From contig VGRQ01000003.1 of the NCBI GenBank assembly GCA_016875315.1, forward strand, positions 1 to 41,118: a stretch of DNA of 41,118 nucleotides, given 5' to 3'. Both the position numbers and the translations under genes were made by a program. The DNA comes from Deltaproteobacteria bacterium. Its GTDB lineage: Bacteria > Myxococcota_A > UBA796 > SXON01. Below are positions 1 through 8,414 of the stretch, piece after piece. Numbering within the stretch: the stretch's first letter is position 1; the number at the start of each line of letters is the position of its first letter. Under the pieces are notes generated by a model. It saw only the letters and a list, made by a program, of their open reading frames with translations, was not told the origin of the DNA and did no database searches.

Positions 1-151
1 AACGACCGCCGCGCCAAACAAGGCGCTCTCGATCACGGTGGCGGCGCCCCGCGGCGCCACCCGAGCCCGCTCTCGGGCCGACAGGGCGAATACGGCGGGC
101 TGAACCCGGCGTGACCGCCAGCGGGGGGGCTGTCACGGGGCCTGCCCTACG

Positions 152-1390
152 TTGTGGGTGGAGGTGCCCATGCTCGTCTTTGCCTACGGTTCCACTCTCG
201 ACGCGGAGGACTACGCCCGGCGCGGTTTCCGCCTCGAGCACCTGCGCCCGGCCGGCCGCGCCGTGTTGCCCGACTACGCGCTCCGTTTCTGCCGCCACAG
301 CCACTACTGGGGCGGCGGCGTGCTCGGCGTCGTTCGCTCGCCGGGATCGCTGGTGGACGGCTTGCTCTACGAGGTGACCGCGGAGGGCCTGCGCGACCTC
401 GACCGCAAGGAGGGCGGGTACGAGCGTCGCGAGGTGACGGTGATCGACGAGGCCGGCGCGGAACGACAGGCGCACACCTACCAGTGTCGCGACGAGGGCT
501 TCGTGTCGCCGCCGGCGGCCTACCTCGCCGTGGTGCGCCGCGGTCGACAGGCGCACGGCCTCGACCTCGGCGAGCTGGAACGCGCCGCGACCGGGGCGCG
601 CCCGTCGCCGTTGCCGGTGTTCGTGTACGGCACGCTCCTCGCGGGCGAGCGTCGTGGTCACGTGCTCGCCGGCCTCTCCCGGGTGCCGGGCCGCGCCCGG
701 GGCACGCTCGTGGACTGCGGGCCCTACCCGGGGATGATCCAGGGCGAGGGCTGGGTGCAGGGCGAGCTCGTCGACGTGCCGAGTCCGCCTACCTTCACCC
801 GCCTCGACGCCATCGAGGGCTTTCCCGGCTTCGGCCGCGGCGGGGCGCTCTTCCGCCGCGTGCTGGTGGACGTGGAGGCCGAGTGGCCTCGTCCCACTCC
901 CGCCTGGGCCTACCAGCTCGTCGAGCCGGGCAAGGCGCCGCCGATCCCAGGCGGCTCGTGGCGGGCGCGCGGTGTGGTCGACACCGGCAGCGCCATTGCC
1001 GACGCGATCCATCGCATCCGCGCCGACGTGGAAGGGCTCGATGACGCCGTGGTGACGGCCTTCGACAGCGACGGCGACGGCGAGATGACCTGGGGCGGCG
1101 CCGACGTGGCCATCGCGAGCGGCCGACTGGGACCGCCGGCCAACGACGCATGGAATCGCTGGCTGAACCTGCGCGTGGTGGTCACGCCGCACGCCCGGGC
1201 GGCGGCCTGGCTCATCCTCCGGCTGCGCGACGAGGTGTCCCCGCAGGGTGTGCAGGTGGACAAGTACGTGTTCTACGCCGCGATCGCCGAGGCGATCGAC
1301 CGGCACCACCACGAGAAGGGCTGGAGCAGCCAGCGGGGCACGCTGTCGGCGGCGGTCGCGGCGGTGGAGGCGCTGGCCGCGACGGGGTGA
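152..1390 (+). CDS. Tandem gamma-glutamylcyclotransferase (AIG2/GGCT-like) domain protein with C-terminal EF-hand-like segment; start probably ATG at 170
   Basis: Two GGCT-type starts in one ORF: MLVFAYGSTLDAEDY and VFVYGTLLAGERRGHVL; C-terminal DSDGDGEMTW; GGAGG upstream of ATG 170. Confidence 0.75.
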   Translation: MWVEVPMLVFAYGSTLDAEDYARRGFRLEHLRPAGRAVLPDYALRFCRHSHYWGGGVLGVVRSPGSLVDGLLYEVTAEGLRDLDRKEGGYERREVTVIDEAGAERQAHTYQCRDEGFVSPPAAYLAVVRRGRQAHGLDLGELERAATGARPSPLPVFVYGTLLAGERRGHVLAGLSRVPGRARGTLVDCGPYPGMIQGEGWVQGELVDVPSPPTFTRLDAIEGFPGFGRGGALFRRVLVDVEAEWPRPTPAWAYQLVEPGKAPPIPGGSWRARGVVDTGSAIADAIHRIRADVEGLDDAVVTAFDSDGDGEMTWGGADVAIASGRLGPPANDAWNRWLNLRVVVTPHARAAAWLILRLRDEVSPQGVQVDKYVFYAAIAEAIDRHHHEKGWSSQRGTLSAAVAAVEALAATG

Positions 1391-1447
1391 CGTGCCTCAG
1401 TCGAGGAGCCAGGCCCGGTGCCCCGCTCGATGCGACTTCTCCGGGCC

Positions 1448-1497
1448 CATGCCCCCCGAAAAGCGAGTGTTCACCGACCATGCCCCCCGAAAAGCGA
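1448..1497 (+). repeat. Two direct copies of CATGCCCCCCGAAAAGCGA (1448-1466 and 1479-1497)
   Basis: Exact repeat 31 bp apart; related inverted motif CTATGCCCCCCAGAATGGGAA on the minus strand near 1651-1671. Confidence 0.7.
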
Positions 1498-1677
1498 AAG
1501 TTCAGTGGACACCGAGCGAGCGCCGCCGGTACCCGGGGGGCTCCCCAACGAGCGAACGCTGATTTTCCGCCAGGCGTGGCGGTCGACCCGCGGCGCGGCG
1601 GCGCCTCCCGCCGCGCGGATTCGCATCGAGGTGGGCATAGTTCCCGGAGATTCCCATTCTGGGGGGCATAGGGCGCC

Positions 1678-4600
1678 TCAGGGCAGGGTCCAGGCCCCCA
1701 GGTGCAGGGGCGGGGCCTTCCAGCCGGCGGCGCGTACCGCGTCGTGTACGCGCCCTGAGCGATCCGGGGTGACGGGGCCGATCGTCGGCCCGAGGCCGGG
1801 GTCGGCGGCCACGAGGATCGCCTCGGCGTGGCAGCCGGGGAGCCAGCGGGCGCCGAAGCGCGCGCGCACCGACTCGGCCTCGGCGTAGGGGCTGCGGCGA
1901 GCGAGCGGGCCTGCGTCGAGGGTACCGCCGCCGACGAGGAGCACGTCGCCGTCGCGCTGCATGCGGGCCAGGGCCGCTGCCTCGTCGAAGGCGCGGGGAA
2001 AGCTGTCGTCCACCACGATCGTCCCGGGGCGCAAGCTCGGCACGTCGATCGCCGCCCCGCCGCTGGTGGCGCCGATGATCAGCTCGGCCTCGCCGAGGTC
2101 GTCGAGGCGTACCCGCGGGTCGCGCACGTGGAGCGCGCGCGGCTCGCCCCAGAGTGCCCGCGCGAGCGCGAGCGTGGCCGCGCCGATGCTGCCGAGGCCC
2201 AGCACGCCCACGGCGAGATCCTGCCACCGAAGGCCTTGTCGCGACAGGGCCGCCTCGATGGTGAGCACCATCGCCACCACCGTGGCGGCGTGGCCGGTGG
2301 TCGCGACCGGTCCATCGCTCCAGAGCGGCCGGGTGCAGAGCCCGTGCGTGGCAGGCAACATCCCCGCCAGCGCCGCCACCCTCGCGCCCGTTGCCCCGGG
2401 GACCGCGGCCAGGAGCGACCCGGCGGCCTCGAGCCGGTCGGCCGTCACCGGGAGCAGCACCAGCTCCGATCGGCCGAGCGCGCAGTCCACCTGCTCCACC
2501 ACCGCCGGGCGGTCGATCGGCAGCGGCGTGCCCGCCGGTAGGTACATGACCAGCGCGGCGTCGGGTCGCGACAACTGCTCACTCAGGCGTCCGGCGACAC
2601 CGGCCGCGAGCGAGGTGCCATCGAGGTGCGCGCGCACTCCGCTGGCCGTCGGCATCGCGCCCACCATCAGCTCGGTGCCGCTCGAGGCGGTGGCGAAGGC
2701 GTACTCGCCGGCGGCCCAGTCCACCGACACCGGGCCCTCCACGGCTGGCACGCTCGCCGGGTCGAGCCAGCTCAGGAAGTAGCGACCGAGGCGAGCCAGC
2801 TCGCCCGGCGGGGCGGTGGCCGGGGCGTGGGACAGCGCCGTCGCGAGCTGCGCGGCCACGTCGAGGAAGGGGGCCTGGGATCGTACCGGGATGGCCGTGG
2901 CGATCGCGCCGATCGCGGCGGATCGCCGGGAGTCGCGACCGGCGTGGGCGATGCTAACCACGAGGTCGCCGTCGCAGGTGAGGGCGTGGATGGCGGTGAA
3001 CACCGACCGGAGGAGGTAGGGGAACGAAACGGGGGGGAGGTCGACCAGGTCGTGAAACAGCCCCTCGCTCGCCTCGCTGGCGCCCCATCCTGGCGCTTCC
3101 CGGGGCGGGTGGCTCCGGGCCTGCCCCGCCACCGTCGCGCGGGCGGGGGGCTCGCGCCGCAGGTACGCCGCCCACCACGCCTCGTCCGGCTCGGGCTCGG
3201 GCCCCGCCCGCTCCGGCTCCGGCAGGCGCTCCCCGGCGTGCAAGGCCAGCAGTTCCCGGGCGAGCACCCAGCCCGACCAGCCGTCGGCGAGCGCGTGGTG
3301 CGCCACCAGCACGAGGCGGTGATCCTCCTCGGCCACCCGGCAGAGCCGCGCGCGGAACAGGGGGAACCGGCCGAGGTCGAAGCGTGCGCTTCGCGCCTCG
3401 TCGAGCCGGGAACGGACGATGTCGTTGGCCCCGGGGACCTCGACGAGATCGTCGTACTCGAGGTCGACACGGCCATCGACCACGCGCGGCTCGGGCAGGA
3501 ACACCATGCGCAGCGCCGGGTGACGGTCCACCACGGCGCGCAGCGCGTGGCGCAGGCGGTCCGGGTCGAGGGGCCCCCGCAGCGGCAAGACCGCCGACCA
3601 CACCGGGGGATGCGCCGGGTCGAGCTTGTGGCTGAGCACGAAGCCGCGCTGGGCGCGGGTGAGCGGGGGCACCCCGGTCGGCTCGCGGGGAGCGGCCGCC
3701 GCCATCGAGTCGCCGCCGAACAGCCGCGCCGCCTCTCGCAGCGTGCGTGCCCGGTAGAGCGCGGTGGCGGCGGGCGCGCCCAGCCCCGCGTCGCGCGCGG
3801 CGTCGAGCACGTCGAGCAGCGCGATGCTGTCGCCGCCGAGGGCGAAGAAGTCGTCGCCCGGCGCGGGCGGCGCGGGGAGCTTCAGGACGCGTGTCCACAG
3901 CGTCGCGAGCCGGGCCTCCACGTCGCCGGGGGCGGTGTCGCCCCGCGGCTGCTCGGCCGCCACCTTCCCCGCGCTCGTGCGCGCCAGCGCCGCCACGGTG
4001 AAGGTCGACGGCACCATGTACCCCGGTAGTCGCGACAAGAGCCACGCCCGGAGATCCCCCGGGTCGTCGCGGCATTCCACGGTCGCGTGCAAGCGCTCGC
4101 CGTCGAAGCGCACGGCGGCGTGGATCACGGCGGGATGCTGGCACAGCACGCCCTCCACCTCGCCCATCTCCACGCGGTTGCCGTGTACCTTCACCTGGCT
4201 GTCACGACGCCCCACGTAGACGATCTCGCCGCTCGGCAAGCGCCGCCCGAGGTCGCCGGTGCGGTACGCCCCGTCGAAGCGCGCGCCGTCGAGGTAGCCC
4301 TCGGCCACCGCGCCGCGCACCACGATCTCGCCCACGTCGGCGCCGTCGATCTCGATGGTCACCCCGGCGCGGGCGCGACCGATGGGCACCAGCGGCGTGT
4401 CGGGCGGGCGGCGCACCACGAACCAGCTCGCGTTGACCACCGTCTCGGTGCTGCCGTAGGCGTTGACCAGCCGGGGCCCGGCGGGACCGACGAGGCGGAG
4501 CCATCGCGAGGCGTGCGCGCCGGTCATCACCTCGCCGCCCACCACCACCACCCGCAGCGCCCGGGGACGGAGGCCGGTGCGCTCCATCGCGTCCATCACC

Positions 4601-7173
4601 CGCACCCACAGCGAGGGGACGGTGTTCCACACCGTCACGCCCGCCGCGTCGAGGTAGCCGAGCAACGCCTGCGGGTCGCGACGCAGGTGCTCCGGGGCCG
4701 GGAGGCTCGCCGCGCCGCTGGTGAGCGGTCCCCAGCACTGGCGGATGCTGCCGCCGAAGCCGATCGACGCCGTCCACAACAGGCGGTCGCCGGGCCGAGC
4801 GGCCACCATGCCCTGGTTCCAGTCGAGCCAGCGACAAGCCGCCGCGTGGCTCACCTCCACGCCCTTGGGGGCCCCGGTGGAGCCGGACGTGAACATCGTC
4901 CATGCCAGGTTCCCGCCCCCGGCACCCGCGCACGAGAAGCCCGGGAACCGCGCGGGCTCCAGGCTGAGGAGCACGTCGAGCCGCGCCGCGTCGATCACCG
5001 ACTGGATGCGCGCGTCGGGCCACTCCGGGTCGAGCGGCACGTAGGCGGCCCCGGCGCGCATCGCCGCGAGCATCGCCACCAGCGCCTCGGGCGAGGGCCG
5101 GGCGAGCACGCCCACCCGCGCGGGGGAAAAAGCATGGAGCTCGGCGGCAAGCTCCGCCGACCGCCGCGACAACTCGGCGTAGCTCAGCCCCGGGGCCGCC
5201 TCGCGCTCGGGCCATAGCGCGGCGGCCCGGAGCACCCGGTCGTGGACTGTCCCCGGCAACTCGGCCTCGTCGAACAGTCCCGACGCGAAGGCCTCCACCT
5301 CGTCGATGTCCATCGACGAGGGGAGGAAGTTCCACGATAGTTCGAGCATCCCCTCCCGCACCCAGGCCACGAGCCCGAGCCCGGTGAAACCGTTCCCGCC
5401 GGCGGCGCGCAGTCGCGACACGGCGTGCGGGCCGGTGTCGGCGTCGAGCAGGGGAAAGGAGAAACCCGCCGGCGAGATCCCGGTGGGCGCGTCGGCACGC
5501 GACAGCCCGGCGAGCGCGGCGCTGCTCGCGTCGGGAAGGTCGCGCAGGGCGGCGTGGGCGCGGGCGGCCACGGCGTCGAGGGGACCGTCGGCGAACAACC
5601 GCACCGGGAGCGAGTCGGCGAAGGGGCCGAGGGCGCGGGCGATCCCGGGCACCCGGTGGGGGCGTCGCCCGTGCGCCACGCGGATCACGACGTCGTGCTG
5701 CCCGGTGGCCGCGAAGAACCGCCGCGCGTAGGCGCCGAGCACCAGCGCCGGGAGGGTGACCCCGAGCGCGCGGGCGCGGGCCAGGAGCGGGGCGGCGTCG
5801 ACCGAGGTGTGCACGAGGCCGGGCGGCCCCTCCGGATCGCCGCCGCGTCCAAGGGGAAGGACGGGCACGCCATCGGAAAAGCGCTGGGCGTAGTCCTTCA
5901 GTTCCCCCGCTGCCGCGGCGGGGATCGCGCCCCAGTCGGGGCCCTCCGAGGGGGCATCGCCCGCGAGCAGGCGCTCGGCGAGGTTCTTCAGGCTCCAGGC
6001 GTCGAGGACCGAGTGGTGGGCCGCGAGGGCAAGGCGACGGCCGTCGCAGGCCACGCGCAGCAGCGGTCCGCGCTCGAGGTCGAAGGGGGCGCGGCGAAGC
6101 CCGTCGTCGTCGACCGGTCCCCACTCCACGCCGGGGCGCTGCCCCCCGGGGACGAGCCGGTCGCCGAGGATCACGCTGCGGAGCACCTCGTGACGGTCCA
6201 ATGCGAGTGAAAGTCGCGACACCAGCGCCGATTGTTCCACCGGCGGCGACAGGTCCATCGCCATGAACACGCTCCCCGGGATGTCGGGGTAGAAGCGGCG
6301 TTGCACCACGAAGGTGCGCTGGCTGTCCTGCAAGGGCCGCCCCAGCGGCGGGCCCGCGTCGGCGCCCCGGAGCTTGTCAACGAGCTGCCGGAGAGTGGGC
6401 GCCTCGAAGAGCAGGGTGGGCGGCAGTGGTTGCCCGAGCCTTTCCTCCATCTCGCGCACGAGGTCGACCGCCATGAGCGAGTCGATGCCGAGCGAAGGGA
6501 AGGGCGCGTCGGGGTCGGGATCTCTCCCCACGCCCCGGGCGATGACCGCGCGCACCGCGTCGAGGTCGATGCCCACCTCGCGCGCCCCGGGGCGCCAGGC
6601 CGCGAGCAGGTTCGTCTCGTCCATGGCGAGCGACGCGCCGAGCAGGCGCAGGCCCAGCGAGGGCTCGATGGGCCGGAGTCCCCGCTCGGCGAGGGCCTCG
6701 GCGTGGGCCGCCGCCATGCCCACCCCCGACCACGGCGCCCAGGCGATCGAGAGCACGCCGGGCGTGGACCGCGCGAAGTCGTCGAGCCAGCGGTTGGCCG
6801 CCGCGTAGTCCTCGATGCCGCGATCGAGCCCGGGTAGCGCCGCCGACACCGAGCTGAACAGCACCCACCAGGGCGCGCGCGCCGCCGCCCGCAGGCGCAG
6901 GAGCCCATCGCGCTTGCTGCCCCAGGGGTCGCTCGTGCTCCCGGCGAGGTGGAAGACGCCGTCGTAGTCACCGGGGGGCACCGCGTCGTGTCGCGACAGG
7001 GCCACCACCTCGGCCCCCCAGCCCTCGCGCAACAGGCCGGTGACGAGCCGCCCCAGCGCGCCGGTGCCGCCGCTGACGAGGTATCGCCCGCCCGGCCGGA
7101 GTCGCTGCGCGCCGGGCCGAGGGCGCCGCCACGGCGGGCCCGCGTGCAGCCAGGGATCGAGCTCGTCGCTCAT
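1678..7173 (-). CDS. Compact PKS/NRPS hybrid: KR-ACP-C-A-PCP-C with C-terminal acyl-ACP-reductase-like (AAR) domain
   Basis: Motifs: YLVSGGTGALG and FSSVSAALPGLDRGIEDYAAAN (KR); LGIDSLMAVDL (ACP); HHSVLDAWS (C1); WTMFTSGSTGAPKG, NAYGSTET, YRTGDLG, SAGKVA (A); LGGDSIALLD (PCP); HHALADGWS (C2); TTGHAATV..VGVLGLGSIGAA..GTIVVDDSFPRAF..GCHAEAILVA (AAR-like). Confidence 0.88.
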   Translation of the reverse strand: MSDELDPWLHAGPPWRRPRPGAQRLRPGGRYLVSGGTGALGRLVTGLLREGWGAEVVALSRHDAVPPGDYDGVFHLAGSTSDPWGSKRDGLLRLRAAARAPWWVLFSSVSAALPGLDRGIEDYAAANRWLDDFARSTPGVLSIAWAPWSGVGMAAAHAEALAERGLRPIEPSLGLRLLGASLAMDETNLLAAWRPGAREVGIDLDAVRAVIARGVGRDPDPDAPFPSLGIDSLMAVDLVREMEERLGQPLPPTLLFEAPTLRQLVDKLRGADAGPPLGRPLQDSQRTFVVQRRFYPDIPGSVFMAMDLSPPVEQSALVSRLSLALDRHEVLRSVILGDRLVPGGQRPGVEWGPVDDDGLRRAPFDLERGPLLRVACDGRRLALAAHHSVLDAWSLKNLAERLLAGDAPSEGPDWGAIPAAAAGELKDYAQRFSDGVPVLPLGRGGDPEGPPGLVHTSVDAAPLLARARALGVTLPALVLGAYARRFFAATGQHDVVIRVAHGRRPHRVPGIARALGPFADSLPVRLFADGPLDAVAARAHAALRDLPDASSAALAGLSRADAPTGISPAGFSFPLLDADTGPHAVSRLRAAGGNGFTGLGLVAWVREGMLELSWNFLPSSMDIDEVEAFASGLFDEAELPGTVHDRVLRAAALWPEREAAPGLSYAELSRRSAELAAELHAFSPARVGVLARPSPEALVAMLAAMRAGAAYVPLDPEWPDARIQSVIDAARLDVLLSLEPARFPGFSCAGAGGGNLAWTMFTSGSTGAPKGVEVSHAAACRWLDWNQGMVAARPGDRLLWTASIGFGGSIRQCWGPLTSGAASLPAPEHLRRDPQALLGYLDAAGVTVWNTVPSLWVRVMDAMERTGLRPRALRVVVVGGEVMTGAHASRWLRLVGPAGPRLVNAYGSTETVVNASWFVVRRPPDTPLVPIGRARAGVTIEIDGADVGEIVVRGAVAEGYLDGARFDGAYRTGDLGRRLPSGEIVYVGRRDSQVKVHGNRVEMGEVEGVLCQHPAVIHAAVRFDGERLHATVECRDDPGDLRAWLLSRLPGYMVPSTFTVAALARTSAGKVAAEQPRGDTAPGDVEARLATLWTRVLKLPAPPAPGDDFFALGGDSIALLDVLDAARDAGLGAPAATALYRARTLREAARLFGGDSMAAAAPREPTGVPPLTRAQRGFVLSHKLDPAHPPVWSAVLPLRGPLDPDRLRHALRAVVDRHPALRMVFLPEPRVVDGRVDLEYDDLVEVPGANDIVRSRLDEARSARFDLGRFPLFRARLCRVAEEDHRLVLVAHHALADGWSGWVLARELLALHAGERLPEPERAGPEPEPDEAWWAAYLRREPPARATVAGQARSHPPREAPGWGASEASEGLFHDLVDLPPVSFPYLLRSVFTAIHALTCDGDLVVSIAHAGRDSRRSAAIGAIATAIPVRSQAPFLDVAAQLATALSHAPATAPPGELARLGRYFLSWLDPASVPAVEGPVSVDWAAGEYAFATASSGTELMVGAMPTASGVRAHLDGTSLAAGVAGRLSEQLSRPDAALVMYLPAGTPLPIDRPAVVEQVDCALGRSELVLLPVTADRLEAAGSLLAAVPGATGARVAALAGMLPATHGLCTRPLWSDGPVATTGHAATVVAMVLTIEAALSRQGLRWQDLAVGVLGLGSIGAATLALARALWGEPRALHVRDPRVRLDDLGEAELIIGATSGGAAIDVPSLRPGTIVVDDSFPRAFDEAAALARMQRDGDVLLVGGGTLDAGPLARRSPYAEAESVRARFGARWLPGCHAEAILVAADPGLGPTIGPVTPDRSGRVHDAVRAAGWKAPPLHLGAWTLP

Positions 7174-7237
7174 CGGGCGCCCCTATCTGCGTGACGTGCT
7201 TTTACTGGACGCCGCGAGTGCGATAGGCTTCGCCCCC

Positions 7238-7465
7238 ATGGATACTTCGCTCATCGGCTCCATCGTCGGCTGCACCTGCTGCTGCCTCTTCTGGGTGTTC
7301 GTCATCGTGCTGATCGCCGGTGTGATGGCCCTGCGCAAGAAGGGCAAGAAGGTCACCGCCAAGGAAGCGGTGACCGAGGGCGTGGAGCAGGTGAGCCGCG
7401 TGTTCGTGCGCGGCAACAAGACCCGCGAGGAGATGCTCCGCGAGGACGACGAGAACAACCGCTAG
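7238..7465 (+). CDS. Small single-pass membrane protein, 75 aa
   Basis: MDTSLIGSIVGCTCCCLFWVFVIVLIAGVMALRKKGKK: hydrophobic segment then basic/acidic tail; TAGGCT 8 nt before ATG. Confidence 0.6.
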   Translation: MDTSLIGSIVGCTCCCLFWVFVIVLIAGVMALRKKGKKVTAKEAVTEGVEQVSRVFVRGNKTREEMLREDDENNR

Positions 7466-7480
7466 CGGTTTGTTGAACAT

Positions 7481-7511
7481 CGGTCATTGACCGGGGTTTG
7501 ACCGTCGGTCA
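7481..7511. promoter_or_regulatory. Paired inverted-repeat operator CGGTCATTGACCG (7481-7493) and TGACCGTCGGTCA (7499-7511)
   Basis: Both are 6-bp-arm palindromes with a 1-nt centre, just upstream of a TetR-type ATG at 7523. Confidence 0.7.
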
Positions 7512-7522
7512 TACGCCCGGGT

Positions 7523-7885
7523 ATGGCGCGGCTCGATCCTCGCGCCCGCCGCGCGGCGCTCGTTGCCCTCGGCCGCGAGTTGTTCTCGCGGCAGCCCTAC
7601 GACGCGCTGTCTGTCGACGAGATCGCGGCCAGGGCCGGGATTGGCGAGGGCCTGCACTACGACTACCTCCCGCGGAAGAAGGAGTCCTACCTGGCCACGC
7701 TCCGCGACACCGCGGCGGAGCTGGGGGCGAGTTTCCAGGGCGGCAACGCGCCCCTCGGCCTGGATGGATTCCTCGACTTCGTGGCGCATGACCCCGAGAT
7801 GTACCGGGGACTGGTGGCCGACGGCTTGGGGCCGAACCCGAGGTTCGCGCGGTGGTCGACGAGGTGTACCTCGCGGCGGCGGGCG
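7523..7885 (+). pseudogene. TetR-family regulator remnant, frameshifted near 7830
   Basis: N-terminal HTH ALSVDEIAARAGIGEGLHYDYLPRKKESYLATL; after about 7830 the family-like reading (AEPEVRAVVDEVYLAAA) continues in a different frame. Confidence 0.7.
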
Positions 7886-7889
7886 GTGG

Positions 7890-8216
7890 GTGGCCTCGGG
7901 CCTGTCGCCTGGCGAGGCGGTGGGCGCTGCGGCGGGCGTCGATTTTCACGGCGCCATCGCCATCACCGTGGCGCACGAGCTGATGCACCGGACCACAGTG
8001 GTGGAGCGTCGTCTCGCCGTCGTGTTGATGTTGTCGTGTGCCTACCCGCACTTTTCCATCGAGCACGTGCAGGGTCAGCACAAGCGCGTGGGCATGCCAG
8101 CCGACCGCGGGCGCGGCGGCTAGGCCGGCATGGTGGTGCTGGCGTTGTTCCCGCCGCTGTGGTTCGCGGGGATGAACCCGCGCGTGGCGGCGTGGTCGGC
8201 GAGGGCTACGGCGGCG
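7890..8216 (+). pseudogene. AlkB-type alkane monooxygenase / membrane fatty-acid desaturase remnant
   Basis: VAHELMHRTTVVERR and YPHFSIEHVQGQHKRVGMPAD match His-box motifs; end matches MVVLALFPPLWFAGMNPRVAAW; large parts missing and frames broken. Confidence 0.7.
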
Positions 8217-8218
8217 GC

Positions 8219-8345
8219 ATGACCCGCACGATCTTGCTCCTCGTGGGCTCCGCGGCGCTCGCCATGCGCGAGGAGCGCACGTGAACCTACGGGGCCGCGG
8301 CGCTGTGCATGGTGGGGGCGGCTTGGCTCATGATTCGGAAGTAGC
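8219..8345 (+). pseudogene. DUF486-family remnant with large internal deletion
   Basis: MTRTILLL... and YGAAALCMVGAAWLMIRK match both ends of the intact copy at 12264-12596. Confidence 0.75.
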
Positions 8346-8414
8346 GTGACATCGCCGGTCGCGGCGGGGTCCAATCCTGTGCTACAGGTACTCGCGACAA
8401 CGTCGAGGTTCGCA

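Noticed and set aside
4202-6124. 640-aa minus ORF inside the NRPS and + ORFs 2626-4029 and 4087-5217
   Set aside because: Alternative frames of the 1831-aa NRPS, whose ordered domain motifs are unambiguous
7523-8284. Intact 253-aa TetR-family protein as in the ORF track
   Set aside because: Only the N-terminal part is TetR-like; the rest is out of frame with TetR and AlkB homology, so it is a fused remnant
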